From Ustilago trichophora (Eukaryota > Basidiomycota > Ustilaginomycetes > Ustilaginales > Ustilaginaceae): a DNA stretch of 64,000 bases. The stretch's first letter is position 1. Every line of letters begins with the position of its first letter. The DNA is taken from contig OOIN01000005.1 in the NCBI GenBank assembly GCA_900323505.1, positions 1,364,001 to 1,428,000 on the forward strand, in the 5' to 3' direction. The notes below the pieces were generated by a model. It searched no databases. It saw nothing but the letters and a program-made list of their open reading frames with translations, and was not told the origin of the DNA. Of the stretch, positions 8,064 through 18,672 are shown in pieces. A program made the position numbers and the translations under genes.

Positions 8064-11063
8064 ATGCTGAAGCGTGCCGTAGCCACGCTCACCAAGGACT
8101 CGAACGGCGAGAATGGCCATTCCAAGGGCTCCAGCTCGCCTGCCAGTGGTCAGACTACCCCCAATGCGCCTCCTTCCGCCAAGTCCACTGTAGACTCGAA
8201 CCAGAGCACCGACAAGGAGGACAAAAAGTTCCGCCTTTCCCACATCTTTTCCGGCCACTCGCTTCCCGGCTCTCGCAGATCCACCTCGCGAGCCGGAAGT
8301 CTCGATGAGCCTCGTCCTAGCGCTGTCAAGAAAGCACAGCGAATCGAGGAAAAGGAACGCAAAGCCATCGAGCAAGAAAAAGTCAAGGAAAAGATCGCCA
8401 TGGCTCGTCGCCAATCTGATTTGCGTGCCGCTCAGATCGAGACTCCCGAACAGCGTGCCCGATATGGAGAAGAGTACCCTGTCGATTGGAACAAGGATCA
8501 CGACAAGTGGGCCAGCATTTTCTCCATCTGCGACGATGCTCAGATTGGCGACACGGTGACGCTGCGGGCCCGGATTCACACCATTCGCGATGTCAGCTCG
8601 CATCTCGTTTTCATTGTTCTCCGACAGCAGATCTCCACCATCCAGGCTGTGCTCGCCGAAGAGAACGGCGTCATCACGGGTCACATGGTTCGATGGGCAA
8701 AGCGTTTGCCCTTGGAATCCGTCGTCCTGGTCCGTGGTAAGCTGCAAAAACCTCGTGAACCCATCACCGGCGCTACCACCGAACAGGCCGAGATCAAAGT
8801 TCAGGAAATCTTCCTCGTAGCTCAGCCCAAGGAAACACTCCCTTTCAACGTCTACGATGCTGACCTTGTCCTCAAGAAGAGCGACGACAACGACAGCGGC
8901 AGCGGCAGCAGTGCCAACGGCCACGCAACCGATTCGGATGGTGAAGGCTCTCCTCGCGATGAGAACCACTCCATCGAGCGACATGAAGCTCCTGTCATCA
9001 CCCAGCGTGTCCGCCTCACCAACCGCATCATTGACCTGCGTACGCCCACCGCTCAGGCCATCTTCCGTATCAACGCAGCCATCTGCAACAACTTCCGATC
9101 GCATCTCGACAAGAGCGGCTTCATCGAGATCCATACCCCAAAGTTGCAAGGTGGCGCTTCCGAGTCTGGCTCGAGCGTCTTTATGCTCGACTACTTTGGT
9201 CGACCTGCCTTCTTGGCACAGAGTCCGCAGCTATATAAGCAGATGTGCATCGCTGCTGACTTCAAGCGTGTCTACGAGATTGGTCCCGTCTTCCGTGCCG
9301 AGAACTCCAACACGGCTCGCCACCTCACCGAATACACTGGTCTCGATATTGAAATGGAGATTGTCCACTATTACGACGCCATTCGCGTCATCGACGGCAT
9401 GCTCAAGAGCATTTTCACTGCTTTGAGGGAGAACTTCAAGCCGGAACGCGAACTCATCAAGCGTCACTTCCCTCACGAGGACCTCGTTTACCCAGAGGAC
9501 ACGCTCATTCTTCCGTTTGCACAAGGTGTACGTATCCTGCGGGAGTCTGGCTACGTCGAGGAGGATGGCAGCTTGCCCAAGGAAGATGAGGATCTACACA
9601 CGCGTGCCGAGATCCGTCTTGGTGAGCTGATCAAGGAAAAGTACAACACCGACTACTACATCCTCGACAAATTCCCCACCTCGGTACGACCCTTCTACGC
9701 CATGGAGGACAAGGAGAACTCCAAGGTGACCAACTCGTTTGATATTTTCATTCGAGGTCAGGAGATCTGCACGGGTGGCCAGCGTATCCACGACATTGAA
9801 GAGCTCGAGAAGAAGATGCAGCGACTTTCGATCTCGGCCAAGGGCATGCAGGAGTATCTCGAAGGCTTCCGCCTCGGTGCCCCACCTCATGCAGGATGCG
9901 GTATCGGACTCGAGCGTCTCGTCATGCTCTACCTCAACCTGGGCGATGTTCGTCTCGGAACTCTCTTCCACCGTGATCCTCGCAGTCTGCCGCTGCAGAA
10001 GAACGCCGAGGACGAGCTGCGTCACCCTGAGGCCAGCACCAACCCGCCTCCCTGGAAGCATCCTCGTGTGGCGCTCAAGGCCGATGCTGAGAGCGAGCTG
10101 CGCGACTTGCAGCCTTTGGAGAAGCTCATCGCTAACTACGGCGATGCTTCCAACACGGCTTGGCTCGATGACCGATACAAGGTCTGGCGACATGCCGACA
10201 CGGGTGCGGCGGTGGGCTACTCACCATTCAAAGGCTATGCCATGATCATTGGTGACCCTCTCTGCGACAAGACTCAGATGACACAGGTCGTCTCGGCATT
10301 CTTGCAGTTCATCAAGAAGGAGGCCAAGCTTAAGCCCATCTGGATGATGGTATGCGAGGAGGTCGAGGAGATCCTTGGAGGAAGGCTCAACTGGTGCTCA
10401 CTCTCGTGTTCAGCCGAAGAACGCGTAGAGGACCCTGCCAAGAATCCGGCACGCAACGACCCCGAGATCCAGAAGAAGGTGCGCCATGCACGCAAGGAGG
10501 GCGTCAAGATCCAGGACTACTCGCTCAACGAGGATGTTCCCGAGGAAGTTGTTCGCGAGACTGACGAGCGCATCGAGGACTGGCGCAAGAACCGCAAGGG
10601 CGAGCAGGTGCATATGACCGATGTCCACCCGTGGCGCGACATGTCGCACCGCGTCTATTACATTGCTCGCGATTCGAGCGGCAAGGTGTGCGCGATGGTG
10701 GTCTTGCACCAGCTCTCCCCCCAGCACGGATGGCACATCAAGTGGGCGCTCGACTTCCCCGGTGCGCCCAACGGCACCATTGAACATGTAATCCTGCACG
10801 CGCTGGAGAACAATGCTGGCAACAGGATGACTTTCGGTGCATCTGCCACTTCGACACTCATCGCCAAGCACGGTCTGAGCAAGATGACCACTAAGTGGTT
10901 GACCAAAGCATACAACTCGCTCGCTGAGCACAACAGGTTGACCAACAAGGGCGAATTCCGACAGAAGCTCGGTGCGGTCGAAGATCGAGTCTTCATCTGC
11001 TACCCACGTCACGGTCTCTCGCCCGCTGGTATCCAGGCTATCATCGGTTTCTTCAAGCAATAA
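8064..11063 (+). CDS. ERDS: Ergosteryl-3-beta-O-L-aspartate synthase (AspRS-DUF2156 fusion)
   Basis: A 999-residue, intronless frame with ATG in context CACAATG. Residues 1-150 are Ser/Lys-rich and include a Lys/Glu-rich helix (~88-122), as in eukaryotic AspRS tRNA-binding extensions. Residues ~155-260 are the OB fold. Residues ~313-655 are a class II AspRS core with GGASESGSSVF, QSPQLYKQM, motif 2 FRAENSNTARHLTEY, ICTGGQRIHD and motif 3 GIGLERLVMLYL. Residues ~685-999 match DUF2156, the tRNA-dependent aminoacyl-transferase fold of MprF-type lipid modifiers. This architecture is the known fungal ErdS: the AspRS part charges tRNA-Asp and DUF2156 moves Asp onto the 3-hydroxyl of ergosterol. All AspRS signature motifs look intact. 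Inference: a separate housekeeping AspRS should exist elsewhere in the genome. Confidence 0.92.
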   Translation: MLKRAVATLTKDSNGENGHSKGSSSPASGQTTPNAPPSAKSTVDSNQSTDKEDKKFRLSHIFSGHSLPGSRRSTSRAGSLDEPRPSAVKKAQRIEEKERKAIEQEKVKEKIAMARRQSDLRAAQIETPEQRARYGEEYPVDWNKDHDKWASIFSICDDAQIGDTVTLRARIHTIRDVSSHLVFIVLRQQISTIQAVLAEENGVITGHMVRWAKRLPLESVVLVRGKLQKPREPITGATTEQAEIKVQEIFLVAQPKETLPFNVYDADLVLKKSDDNDSGSGSSANGHATDSDGEGSPRDENHSIERHEAPVITQRVRLTNRIIDLRTPTAQAIFRINAAICNNFRSHLDKSGFIEIHTPKLQGGASESGSSVFMLDYFGRPAFLAQSPQLYKQMCIAADFKRVYEIGPVFRAENSNTARHLTEYTGLDIEMEIVHYYDAIRVIDGMLKSIFTALRENFKPERELIKRHFPHEDLVYPEDTLILPFAQGVRILRESGYVEEDGSLPKEDEDLHTRAEIRLGELIKEKYNTDYYILDKFPTSVRPFYAMEDKENSKVTNSFDIFIRGQEICTGGQRIHDIEELEKKMQRLSISAKGMQEYLEGFRLGAPPHAGCGIGLERLVMLYLNLGDVRLGTLFHRDPRSLPLQKNAEDELRHPEASTNPPPWKHPRVALKADAESELRDLQPLEKLIANYGDASNTAWLDDRYKVWRHADTGAAVGYSPFKGYAMIIGDPLCDKTQMTQVVSAFLQFIKKEAKLKPIWMMVCEEVEEILGGRLNWCSLSCSAEERVEDPAKNPARNDPEIQKKVRHARKEGVKIQDYSLNEDVPEEVVRETDERIEDWRKNRKGEQVHMTDVHPWRDMSHRVYYIARDSSGKVCAMVVLHQLSPQHGWHIKWALDFPGAPNGTIEHVILHALENNAGNRMTFGASATSTLIAKHGLSKMTTKWLTKAYNSLAEHNRLTNKGEFRQKLGAVEDRVFICYPRHGLSPAGIQAIIGFFKQ

Positions 11064-12170
11064 TCACCCTTCCAGAGAAAAGCGATCATATATACACTCG
11101 ACAGGATCGTTTTGTGTTGCGCACACGCTTATATGACTTACATGCGGATTTGTACATGTTCGGCTTTAATGATACCACCTTTTGCCCAACCCGTTGGAGG
11201 AACCCATCCCGTTGCGTCCCGACGGCGTCTGTTTTGAAGTCTTTGTAGGAGTGGAGGCTGTTCGATCGCAGCAATGATGGCGGTGTCCGGCGCCTACTCG
11301 AGAATGAACCAAAAGTAAAGTTGACCGGGATGGCCCAAATCCGAGATCTGCATTTTGTTCGCCACGTTCTTGTCAGAATCGTTTGTGTGGTCCTTTGAAG
11401 AAGATTGTCAGGAATTCATGTCTTGTTCCTAGATCGAGACTTGCCTACACTTGGTGACAAGCACACGTGAACGATGACATTTCATCTTCCGTCTCACAGA
11501 GGACGGTAAAAAGTGACCGGTGGGAAAAGGTGTCAAGTAGAGAAAAGTCGGGGCGTTTGACTCCGCACGAATTGTACGACGTGAATTTGGGCACGTTCTA
11601 CGGTATATGCGTGAAAGATTGCCGTGTTGGTTAGAACGTGCTCCTGCCCTTGTTCTTCTCCGGTCATTTCTGACAGGCGCTCATGCACAGCGCTTTGAAA
11701 GTGCTTCGGGATAGTATGGTTCACGTTGCATGAAAGCAAGGATAGAACCGAGAAGGCAGTCCTTTGGCACAAAACCGCAAGGGTCTGAATGGCTGTCATG
11801 CCGAGTAACAGTGCGCCCAGATCAACACCTGAAGGCGATTGACACTCGCCGCCCCGCCCGTCGTGACTCTCTCTCTCTCTCCCCCCACTACTTTCCATCG
11901 TTTCTGTTTCCATCTGCATACTTGCCTTCGGCTACACATCCTTTTCTGCAAAGCGTGTATTCAGCGGTCCGCTCGTCCGATTTCCACCATCAATCTGCTG
12001 CACGTGGAATTCGACATCCCATCCCTAGCACCCCCGAACTGCAAGACTTATAGATATATATATATATACAGCCACCTCGTCTCGCATAGACGATTGAATG
12101 TAGGTCCCATCATCTGATCTTCTTCTTCAGGCTTGTATCAGCTGCAGATTTACTGACTTTCTTTGGAAAA
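11064..12170. other. Intergenic region, no gene seen
   Basis: About 1.1 kb between two genes on the + strand. It starts with the 3' region of the AspRS-DUF2156 gene and ends with a pyrimidine-rich leader (CTCTCTCTCTCCCCCC near 11870) and a TATATATATATATACA stretch near 12053, about 115 bases before the next ATG. No supported open frame. Confidence 0.6.
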
Positions 12171-13292
12171 ATGGTCTCTTCGTCCGCCTTCCTGGCTCTA
12201 CTCGCTGTCGCCGCTTCTGGTGTCCAAGCTGCCCCTGCTTGGGTATTTCCATTCTGGAACCCTTTCGCTATGCAGGCCAAGTCGTATACCTTCACCGTAA
12301 GCTACAATTTTGGACACCCATTCTTCTATTGACACCTTTTGCACTGCATACTCACTTTCTCTACTACCTTTTTGCCACAAACACAGACCTACACTGGCTT
12401 CTTCAAGTACGACAGCGCCGATGGATCCAGTCTACCCGCCGTAGCTCCCAACTTTGGTCTTCGCGAGAACGCCACTTGGTCGGATCTCACCCGCACCTTA
12501 TTCCAGCTCAACGTCGATGGTGCTCTCAAGGACGGCTCGTCCTACAAGCTTCTTTTCGCCGGACGACATGGTCAAGGATTCCACAACGTTGCCGAGTCCC
12601 AGTACGGTACTCCACTCTGGGATTCGTACTGGTCCCGACTCGACACTGATGGCAAGCTGACTTGGGGGCCCGATGCCCGTTTGACCGAGTTGGGTATTCA
12701 ACAGGCTCGAGCGGTCAACGATGCTTGGATTGCCATGCTCAAGCAGTCTGACTCTGCACCTTTGCCGACAAAGCTGTATTCGAGCCCTCTGAGTCGTGCT
12801 CTGTCCACCCTGGAGATCTCGTATGATAAGATCCTGGTCAACAACCCCAACAACACCGCCTCTGCCCAGCAGAAAACCAACAATGGCATAGATGGACTCG
12901 TTAAGGATATCCTCTCCCACATTGGCTCGCCTCGCCACATCGCTCCCGAAGTAAAAGAACTCTTCCGCGAGGAATACGGAGATCACACCTGCGACAAGCG
13001 TCGCACCAAATCGGAGCTCCACAAGGATTACCCCAACGTCCACTTTGAACCCGGCTTCGCAGAGACTGACAACCTCTGGACTACAACCAGGGAGGAGGAT
13101 AGCCATTTGGATGCTAGGATTCAACAAGCCCTGACCCAGGTGTGGAACGAGGCTCAGCAGGATCAGGTCATCTCGTTAACTTCGCACTCTGGTGTTATGC
13201 AGAGTCTATTCCGGGTGGTTGGGCATTACAAGATCAGGCCTGCTACGGGAGCACTCATCCCGCTGATTATCAAGGCGACTCCCCAGAAGTAG
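12171..13292 (+). CDS. Secreted histidine phosphatase (phosphoglycerate-mutase-like, PMU1-type)
   Basis: Two exons, 12171-12296 and 12387-13292, with a 90-nt intron (GTAAGC...ACACAG) that joins in frame; 343 residues. Exon 1 encodes a signal peptide (MVSSSAFLALLAVAASGVQA) with likely cleavage after VQA, so the protein should be secreted or vacuolar. The histidine-phosphatase signature is LLFAGRHGQGFHN, with the phospho-acceptor His at residue 103. Supporting pieces are the substrate-pocket SSPLSRALSTLE and the second catalytic His in TSHSG (residue 309). EEYGDHTCDKRRTKSEL is typical of the PMU1-like group. True glycolytic mutases are cytosolic and smaller, so a phosphatase of unknown, perhaps extracellular, substrate is more likely. 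Without splicing the gene would lose its signal peptide. Confidence 0.82.
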
Positions 13293-13419
13293 GGCTTCAC
13301 TTCTGATTCTTGATAAAAAAAACCAACAGATGCTGTGGCTTATGGCTCTGCTTTTGGTCGCAGGTCTTGCTCGTTTGTAGTTTCGTCCCCCGTAGAAGAG
13401 GTTCTTTTGGAAATGATAG

Positions 13420-13441
13420 CACACACACACACACACACACA
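13420..13441. repeat. (CA)n microsatellite
   Basis: About eleven CA units between the convergent 3' ends of the histidine phosphatase and the MDR reductase genes. Confidence 0.85.
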
Positions 13442-13530
13442 AAACCTCTCTCATGTTTGCATTCGATCCAGTACGAATTTCCATTTTGCGATTGAGACTT
13501 AGAATTACATAACCACTGCCGCTGCTTTTT

Positions 13531-14646
13531 TTACTTCCAGACCTTGGCGCTCTGCATCTGCTTTCCGAGGTTCCACTTCTCTGCACGCTCGGTGTCGATG
13601 AGCACGGCGACCTTTCCGTTGTTCTCACCGGTAAACAGCCTCAAGAAGGCATCTTCAGCACCGTAGACGCCGAAAGTGACATCCTCCCTGTTCTTGATCT
13701 TGCCCTCGGCAAGCATCTTGGGTACCTCGTGCATAAACTGACCGATCCACTTGGGGATGAAGGAGCTGACGATGAAGCCCTGGTACTTGATCTCTTTTGT
13801 GACAATGTTGAAGAGGTTCTTGGGGTAAACGACGTCTTCTGGCTTCTCAGCGTTGTAACCAGAAATATAACCGCAGGCGACGATGATACCGTATCGAGCG
13901 GCGTTGGCGATGTAGGCTTCGAGCTGGTCTCCTCCGACGTTGTCAAAGTAGTAGTGGATTCCAGTGTCTCCGGCGAAAGCCTTGAGCTTGGCCTTGAGAT
14001 CCTCGGTCTTGTAGTTGATGCTCTCATCTGCGCCGAGCGACTTGACGAACTCGCACTTTTCATCGGATCCTGCGGAAGCAATGACTTTGACACCGGCCTG
14101 GTGGCAGAGTTGCACAACGAGCTGTCCAACGGCACCAGCGGCACCAGAGACAAACATCTTGTTTCCAGCTTTCAGATCGCCAACGATCTCCTTGAGAGAC
14201 ATGTAGGCGGTCATACCAGCCATACCGGCAGCACCGAGGTAAGTGGTGATCGAGAGACCGTTGCTCAACTGGGCTGGGTCAAACTTTCGGAACCCAGCGG
14301 CGGCGGCGGCCGGGTGAATGGTGTATTCTTCAATGCCGATGGACCAGGCGTAGACAATGTCGCCGGCAGCGAAACCATCGACTTCGGAGCGGACGACCTC
14401 GCCGATACCGATGGCGGTAACGGGCTTGCCAACCTCGTAGGGAGGGGTGAAATAGCCAATGTCACCCTTCATACGGTTGCGCATGGTAGGGTCGAGAGAG
14501 ACGGCAATGTTGCGGGTGAGAATACCACCGTTGAGAGGAACATTGTCGAGGTCGAGCTCGGCAGACCCACGAGTGGTGGTCTCGCCAGGCTTGGGAAGGC
14601 CAGTAGGCTGGACCTTGTTGAAGAGGACTTGGTGGTTGGTGACCAT
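13531..14646 (-). CDS. Zinc-independent MDR oxidoreductase (alkenal/prostaglandin reductase-like)
   Basis: The start is the ATG at 14646-14644 (MVTNHQVLFNKV), giving 371 residues; the frame extends further upstream only with a GTG. The protein has the leukotriene-B4 dehydrogenase/NADP-dependent alkenal reductase layout. An N-terminal substrate domain contains SLDPTMRNRM. The Rossmann fold carries the nucleotide motif GAAGAVGQLVVQL, then VIASAGSDEKCEFVKSLGADESINY and YYFDNVGGDQLEAYI. No zinc-binding Cys/His set is visible. Members reduce the double bond of alpha,beta-unsaturated aldehydes and ketones with NADPH, so a detoxification role is likely. It is convergent with the histidine phosphatase gene. 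The preferred substrate cannot be read from sequence. Confidence 0.88.
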   Translation of the reverse strand: MVTNHQVLFNKVQPTGLPKPGETTTRGSAELDLDNVPLNGGILTRNIAVSLDPTMRNRMKGDIGYFTPPYEVGKPVTAIGIGEVVRSEVDGFAAGDIVYAWSIGIEEYTIHPAAAAAGFRKFDPAQLSNGLSITTYLGAAGMAGMTAYMSLKEIVGDLKAGNKMFVSGAAGAVGQLVVQLCHQAGVKVIASAGSDEKCEFVKSLGADESINYKTEDLKAKLKAFAGDTGIHYYFDNVGGDQLEAYIANAARYGIIVACGYISGYNAEKPEDVVYPKNLFNIVTKEIKYQGFIVSSFIPKWIGQFMHEVPKMLAEGKIKNREDVTFGVYGAEDAFLRLFTGENNGKVAVLIDTERAEKWNLGKQMQSAKVWK

Positions 14647-15778
14647 CTTGGGCAAGTACGGAAGGGTTAGAGTGCGCGTGAAGGAGAGAAGGGTGACGCA
14701 GACTGCCACAGCACTTTATACTCTAGGATGGCCAGGGTTCTAACACTACAAGTCTGTGCACCGTGTTGATAAAGCGCAACGGCAATCAATCTTGGCTTTG
14801 ACAGGGCTAAAGTCCGAGCACCACCTCAACAGCAGAACATCACAATTGCATGCACGAGCCGTCGATGCATCACAACATGTTTTGCCACGCGCTCTGCCAA
14901 ATGGGCGTTTGGTTGGAGAAATCTACCGAGCCAGGTTCAGCTGTTGCATAGTGGGTGGAGGAAGAAAACAACAGAATCAAGAAGAAAACGCTGCTACCAC
15001 AGCGCAGTAGTGCTCTGCTGTGGTGCTAGATGCTGACCCGGAAGCCGGTAGAACTTGATCCGAACAGCAAATTTGGCTACGGTTTGTCTGCTCGATGACA
15101 CACTCGACGACACACTCCCAATCCCAATCCGAAATCCGCGTTTTTCTTGCGAAGGACACAAAAAATTGATGCATTGCCGATCCTTGTCTCCTCCACCTCT
15201 GTGGTCGGTTGGGTCTGTCGTACGAAATGATATCCAAAGGGAAAAGCAACTCCGCGGGACTTGGCATGCTTTTCTACCACGTTGTCTACATAATCAATTG
15301 TTCCATCAACACCACACACTCATGTTTGGGAGAGATGACAGTGTGATATCTCAATACGTCAACTTGGTCATGTGTGGCTGTAACTGTTACTTTTGAACGT
15401 GTTCAAGATGAGGGGACTGCCGACGCTAACTCAAATCGAGACCGTCGAGTGTGTAAGACTTTTTGGAAACGGCGTGGCACTTACGATGAAATTTCAGGGC
15501 CACATTTCCGAGATGTGACTGACAATTTAGAGCTTTCGCCTCCACTCGGTGGGCACGGACTGGTATTCTTCTTCAGGCCCTGGCTTTAGCAATCTCTCTC
15601 TCCTCCTCATATCACTACCTTTATCATAGTCCAGCATACACAGACATACACAGCGTCGTATAGATGCATTCTACATCTCACAATCATCGGGCCGCTACCA
15701 TTGTTCTACTCGACGACTACATCTAGAACTCCTCGAACTCTGCGCGCCATTCCACACGCCGCTCTGCAACGCCCCACC
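14647..15778. other. Divergent intergenic region, no gene seen
   Basis: About 1.1 kb between the MDR reductase (-) and the SYLF-HAD gene (+). No convincing frame. A possible TATA-like ACTTTATACTC lies ~65 bases upstream of the reductase ATG. The right end is pyrimidine-rich before the SYLF-HAD start. Confidence 0.6.
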
Positions 15779-18577
15779 ATGTCAGCCCCACCCCCACCAC
15801 CACCGCCCACGCGAACCGTCGCTGCTGCATCCTCTTCCACCTCAACCTCCACCGATGCTCAAGAAAGCCGATGGAAGCGTTGGGGCAAAACAGCGTTCGA
15901 CAAGTCCATCGTCGTCTCCGATTGGGCTTCCGGCTATGCCAACTCTGCATCGGCAAAGATGGGCGGCGAGAGATTTTGGCCCAAGAGCAACGATTTTCCT
16001 CAAGAGATTGCAAAATGCGAGCGTATCCTCCGCGCATTCACCGTCGAAGGCATAGAAACCAAGCCCGCTACATCTTCTACTTCTGGCAGTTCTACCCCTC
16101 CCACCGATCGCAAAGACGAACCTACCCAAGACGCAGACTCTGCCGCAAAGTCTAAAGAGAGCTTCATGAAGAAGAAGCGCAAAGTCTTGCGCAAGATTCC
16201 TCCAGCAGTCATCAAACGCGCTAAAGGGATCATCATCTACACAGCCATGCGATCAGGCATCGCTCCTTTGGGCGGTGCCGGTGGAGCAGGACTTATGCTC
16301 GCTCGCTTACCCGACGGCTCTTGGTCGGCACCTTCCAGTATCACACCCAACAACCTCGCCGTAGGCCTCCTCCTCGGATTCGACATCTTTGACGTCATTC
16401 TCGTCGTAAACACGGATCGAGCTATGCAGTCCTTCAAATCGCACAAGGTCACCCTAGGAGCAGAAACCGCCGTCGCAGCCGGACCCTTCGGCACAGGTAT
16501 CAGTGGAGAGATGGGTATCGACCGATCTCCCGTCTTCTCCTATGTCCGCAGTCGGGGTCTTTACGGTGGAGTGGAGGCTATGGCGCAAGCCTTCTTACAT
16601 CGATTTGACGAGAACGAAAGGATATACTATTGGCCAGGGATCACCGCTGCCGACATTTTGGAAGGGAGAGTTCGTAAGCCGCCCCTGGTAGACCCCTTGT
16701 ATCGTGCGTTGAGAGATGCAGAAACGGGAATCGCACAAGGCGACTCACTGGAACGTACAGTGTACGAACCCATTCACGCCCCGCCGAATATTGCCGTTCG
16801 CCAACTGCAGCAAGAGGAGAGTGCCGAGCTGTTGCAGGATGGGGAGAGATTGAAATTGCCACCGACACCGGAAGAGTTGGAGGCGATGGAAGAAGCGGGT
16901 ATTCCAGATGAGTTTGATCTCGAGTTGGAAAAGAAAGAGGCCGAAGAAGCGAGGATTAGGGCCGAGCAGGAGAAGAGGGAAATTATGGCTCTGCCTCCAC
17001 CGCCAAAGCATAAAAACGTGGTTGGGTATTGGGAGAAGAGGGATTCAGTTATGGGAGGCAAGCGAAGAGTTGCTCCTCCGCCGCCGTCTCCGTTGAACAA
17101 GGAGACAGAGGTGGAGCAGAAGGAGGACAAGGCTGAAGAGGGCGAGTTGGAGTTGATCGATCTGAACGAGCCCGAGAAGCCCCCTCTGCCGGCCCGCAGA
17201 CCGCAACAGGTGGAGAGCCTAGCAGATGAGCTTAAGAGGACTAGCCTCGAGGACAACTTCGAAGATGCCACCGATGCCGCTCTACCTGCCTATCAAGTCG
17301 ACTCGTCCTCAGAAGTGGCGGCGAATGGTGATGACAAGAGTGAACAGCTCTCCAACTCCTCTCCGCCCCTACCTGCTGGCGCATTGGACAGATCCACCTC
17401 CTCATCAGAATCACTACCGCTCATCGTCGGCGAACATATCAACACAGATCCTAAACCCGCCCTCCCTGCAGATCTCACCTCAGACTCGTTCTCCCGCTCA
17501 GCCTCCCTCTCCCGCCCCTCCCGCCCCCCACGCCGTGCACCCCGCGGAAATGCCACCCCCACCACGCCTACCACCCCTTCCAGCCCCACCTTCACCACCA
17601 CCGTCACCAGCAACAACAGCAAGCCATCACTTCGCCTCTTCTTCGACTGGGACGAAACCATAACCTCCTCAGATACCCTCTCCCTCATCGCCCCTCCCGA
17701 ATCGCAACAACTCCACGGCCCTTCTTTCTCACACTACACCTCGGCTTACCTGTCCGACCTTTCCGAATTTGAAGCCTCCTTCGGTCCGCGTGAGGACTGG
17801 GAGACGCAGCTGAAGTTTTTGGACCGCATTGACGAAGTAGAGCTCGCATCGGTTGCCAGGGTAGAGGATGGAGGGCTGTTTAAGGGCGTCACGCTCTCCT
17901 CGATCAGGGAGAGAGCTGAGAGAGAAGTGCAGTTTAGAGATGGTTGGAAAGGGTTTAGCTCGTGGCTCGACGGTGAGATTAAAGAAGGAAGACTGACCGC
18001 AGACGTGATCAGCGTTGGGTGGAGTGGGGAATTCATTCGACATGCCCTCGCCACGTATTCGTCCTCCACGTCGTTTGAAGGTATCCCAAAGGTCTATGCA
18101 AACGAAATCGAAATGGACTCCGACCAGAATGGCGTAGGAACGGGCAAAATCACCAAATCTTCCCCTCTCTCCTTGCTCACTCTTCAAGAAGAGGCAACCC
18201 AAAGAAGAGGAGGGATCAGAACCGGATTGCACAAGTTAAGCGTCATGCAGACTCTCTCAAAGAGCCATGAAAAAGCAGTTACCACGGTCTATATAGGCGA
18301 TTCCACGACGGATCTACCTTGTTTGGTGGCTGCCAATTTCGGATTGGTCATCAAACCGAAGGATCAATGGCAAGAGTCGAGTGTTAGAAAGGTTATCGAG
18401 AAAACAATGCCACCGGTCAAGAAGTTGTATGAGCATGCCGAGCAGTTTTTCAAGACTGATGCAGACGAGAAAGTCAACGAGATAGACGGAGGTGTGCTGA
18501 TTAGAGTAGATGACTGGATACAAGCTTTGAAAGTGATCAAGAAGATTCAAGAGCGATTGACGACTGCATCGTTGTAA
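15779..18577 (+). CDS. SYLF (DUF500/Ysc84-like) domain fused to HAD-type phosphatase
   Basis: Start at ATG 15779 (CCACCATG, good context); the frame extends upstream only with TTG. 932 residues, no intron. Residues ~55-305 are a SYLF domain: KKRKVLRKIPPAVIKRAKGI, GAGGAGLMLARLPDGSWSAPS, VSLGAE-like VTLGAETAVAAGPFG, GLYGGVEAM. SYLF domains bind phosphoinositides; yeast Ysc84/Lsb3 and human SH3YL1 also carry an SH3 domain and act at endocytic actin patches. Here no SH3 is visible. The middle (~305-615) is acidic and Pro-rich, with an SH3-ligand-like PPLPARRP near residue 466. Residues ~618-930 are a HAD phosphatase: FFDWDETIT with D623/D625, and IGDSTTD at 839-845, resembling small fungal HAD proteins such as yeast Cto1/YCR015C. 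Fusion of a membrane-binding module to a phosphatase is unusual; substrate unknown. Confidence 0.85.
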   Translation: MSAPPPPPPPTRTVAAASSSTSTSTDAQESRWKRWGKTAFDKSIVVSDWASGYANSASAKMGGERFWPKSNDFPQEIAKCERILRAFTVEGIETKPATSSTSGSSTPPTDRKDEPTQDADSAAKSKESFMKKKRKVLRKIPPAVIKRAKGIIIYTAMRSGIAPLGGAGGAGLMLARLPDGSWSAPSSITPNNLAVGLLLGFDIFDVILVVNTDRAMQSFKSHKVTLGAETAVAAGPFGTGISGEMGIDRSPVFSYVRSRGLYGGVEAMAQAFLHRFDENERIYYWPGITAADILEGRVRKPPLVDPLYRALRDAETGIAQGDSLERTVYEPIHAPPNIAVRQLQQEESAELLQDGERLKLPPTPEELEAMEEAGIPDEFDLELEKKEAEEARIRAEQEKREIMALPPPPKHKNVVGYWEKRDSVMGGKRRVAPPPPSPLNKETEVEQKEDKAEEGELELIDLNEPEKPPLPARRPQQVESLADELKRTSLEDNFEDATDAALPAYQVDSSSEVAANGDDKSEQLSNSSPPLPAGALDRSTSSSESLPLIVGEHINTDPKPALPADLTSDSFSRSASLSRPSRPPRRAPRGNATPTTPTTPSSPTFTTTVTSNNSKPSLRLFFDWDETITSSDTLSLIAPPESQQLHGPSFSHYTSAYLSDLSEFEASFGPREDWETQLKFLDRIDEVELASVARVEDGGLFKGVTLSSIRERAEREVQFRDGWKGFSSWLDGEIKEGRLTADVISVGWSGEFIRHALATYSSSTSFEGIPKVYANEIEMDSDQNGVGTGKITKSSPLSLLTLQEEATQRRGGIRTGLHKLSVMQTLSKSHEKAVTTVYIGDSTTDLPCLVAANFGLVIKPKDQWQESSVRKVIEKTMPPVKKLYEHAEQFFKTDADEKVNEIDGGVLIRVDDWIQALKVIKKIQERLTTASL

Positions 18578-18672
18578 GATAAGACAATTACACACATCGT
18601 ATACACATGTTTGCTTTCAGACAAAAGTTTGTGTGAGATTTGATCAAATGTATGCATTGTACGAGCTTCATC

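Noticed and set aside
15701..15778. N-terminal extension of the SYLF-HAD protein
   Set aside because: The extension begins with TTG; the ATG at 15779 has a good Kozak-like context (CCACCATG). The same reasoning trimmed the MpaB-like, HAP5, MDR reductase, antiporter and seven-helix genes.
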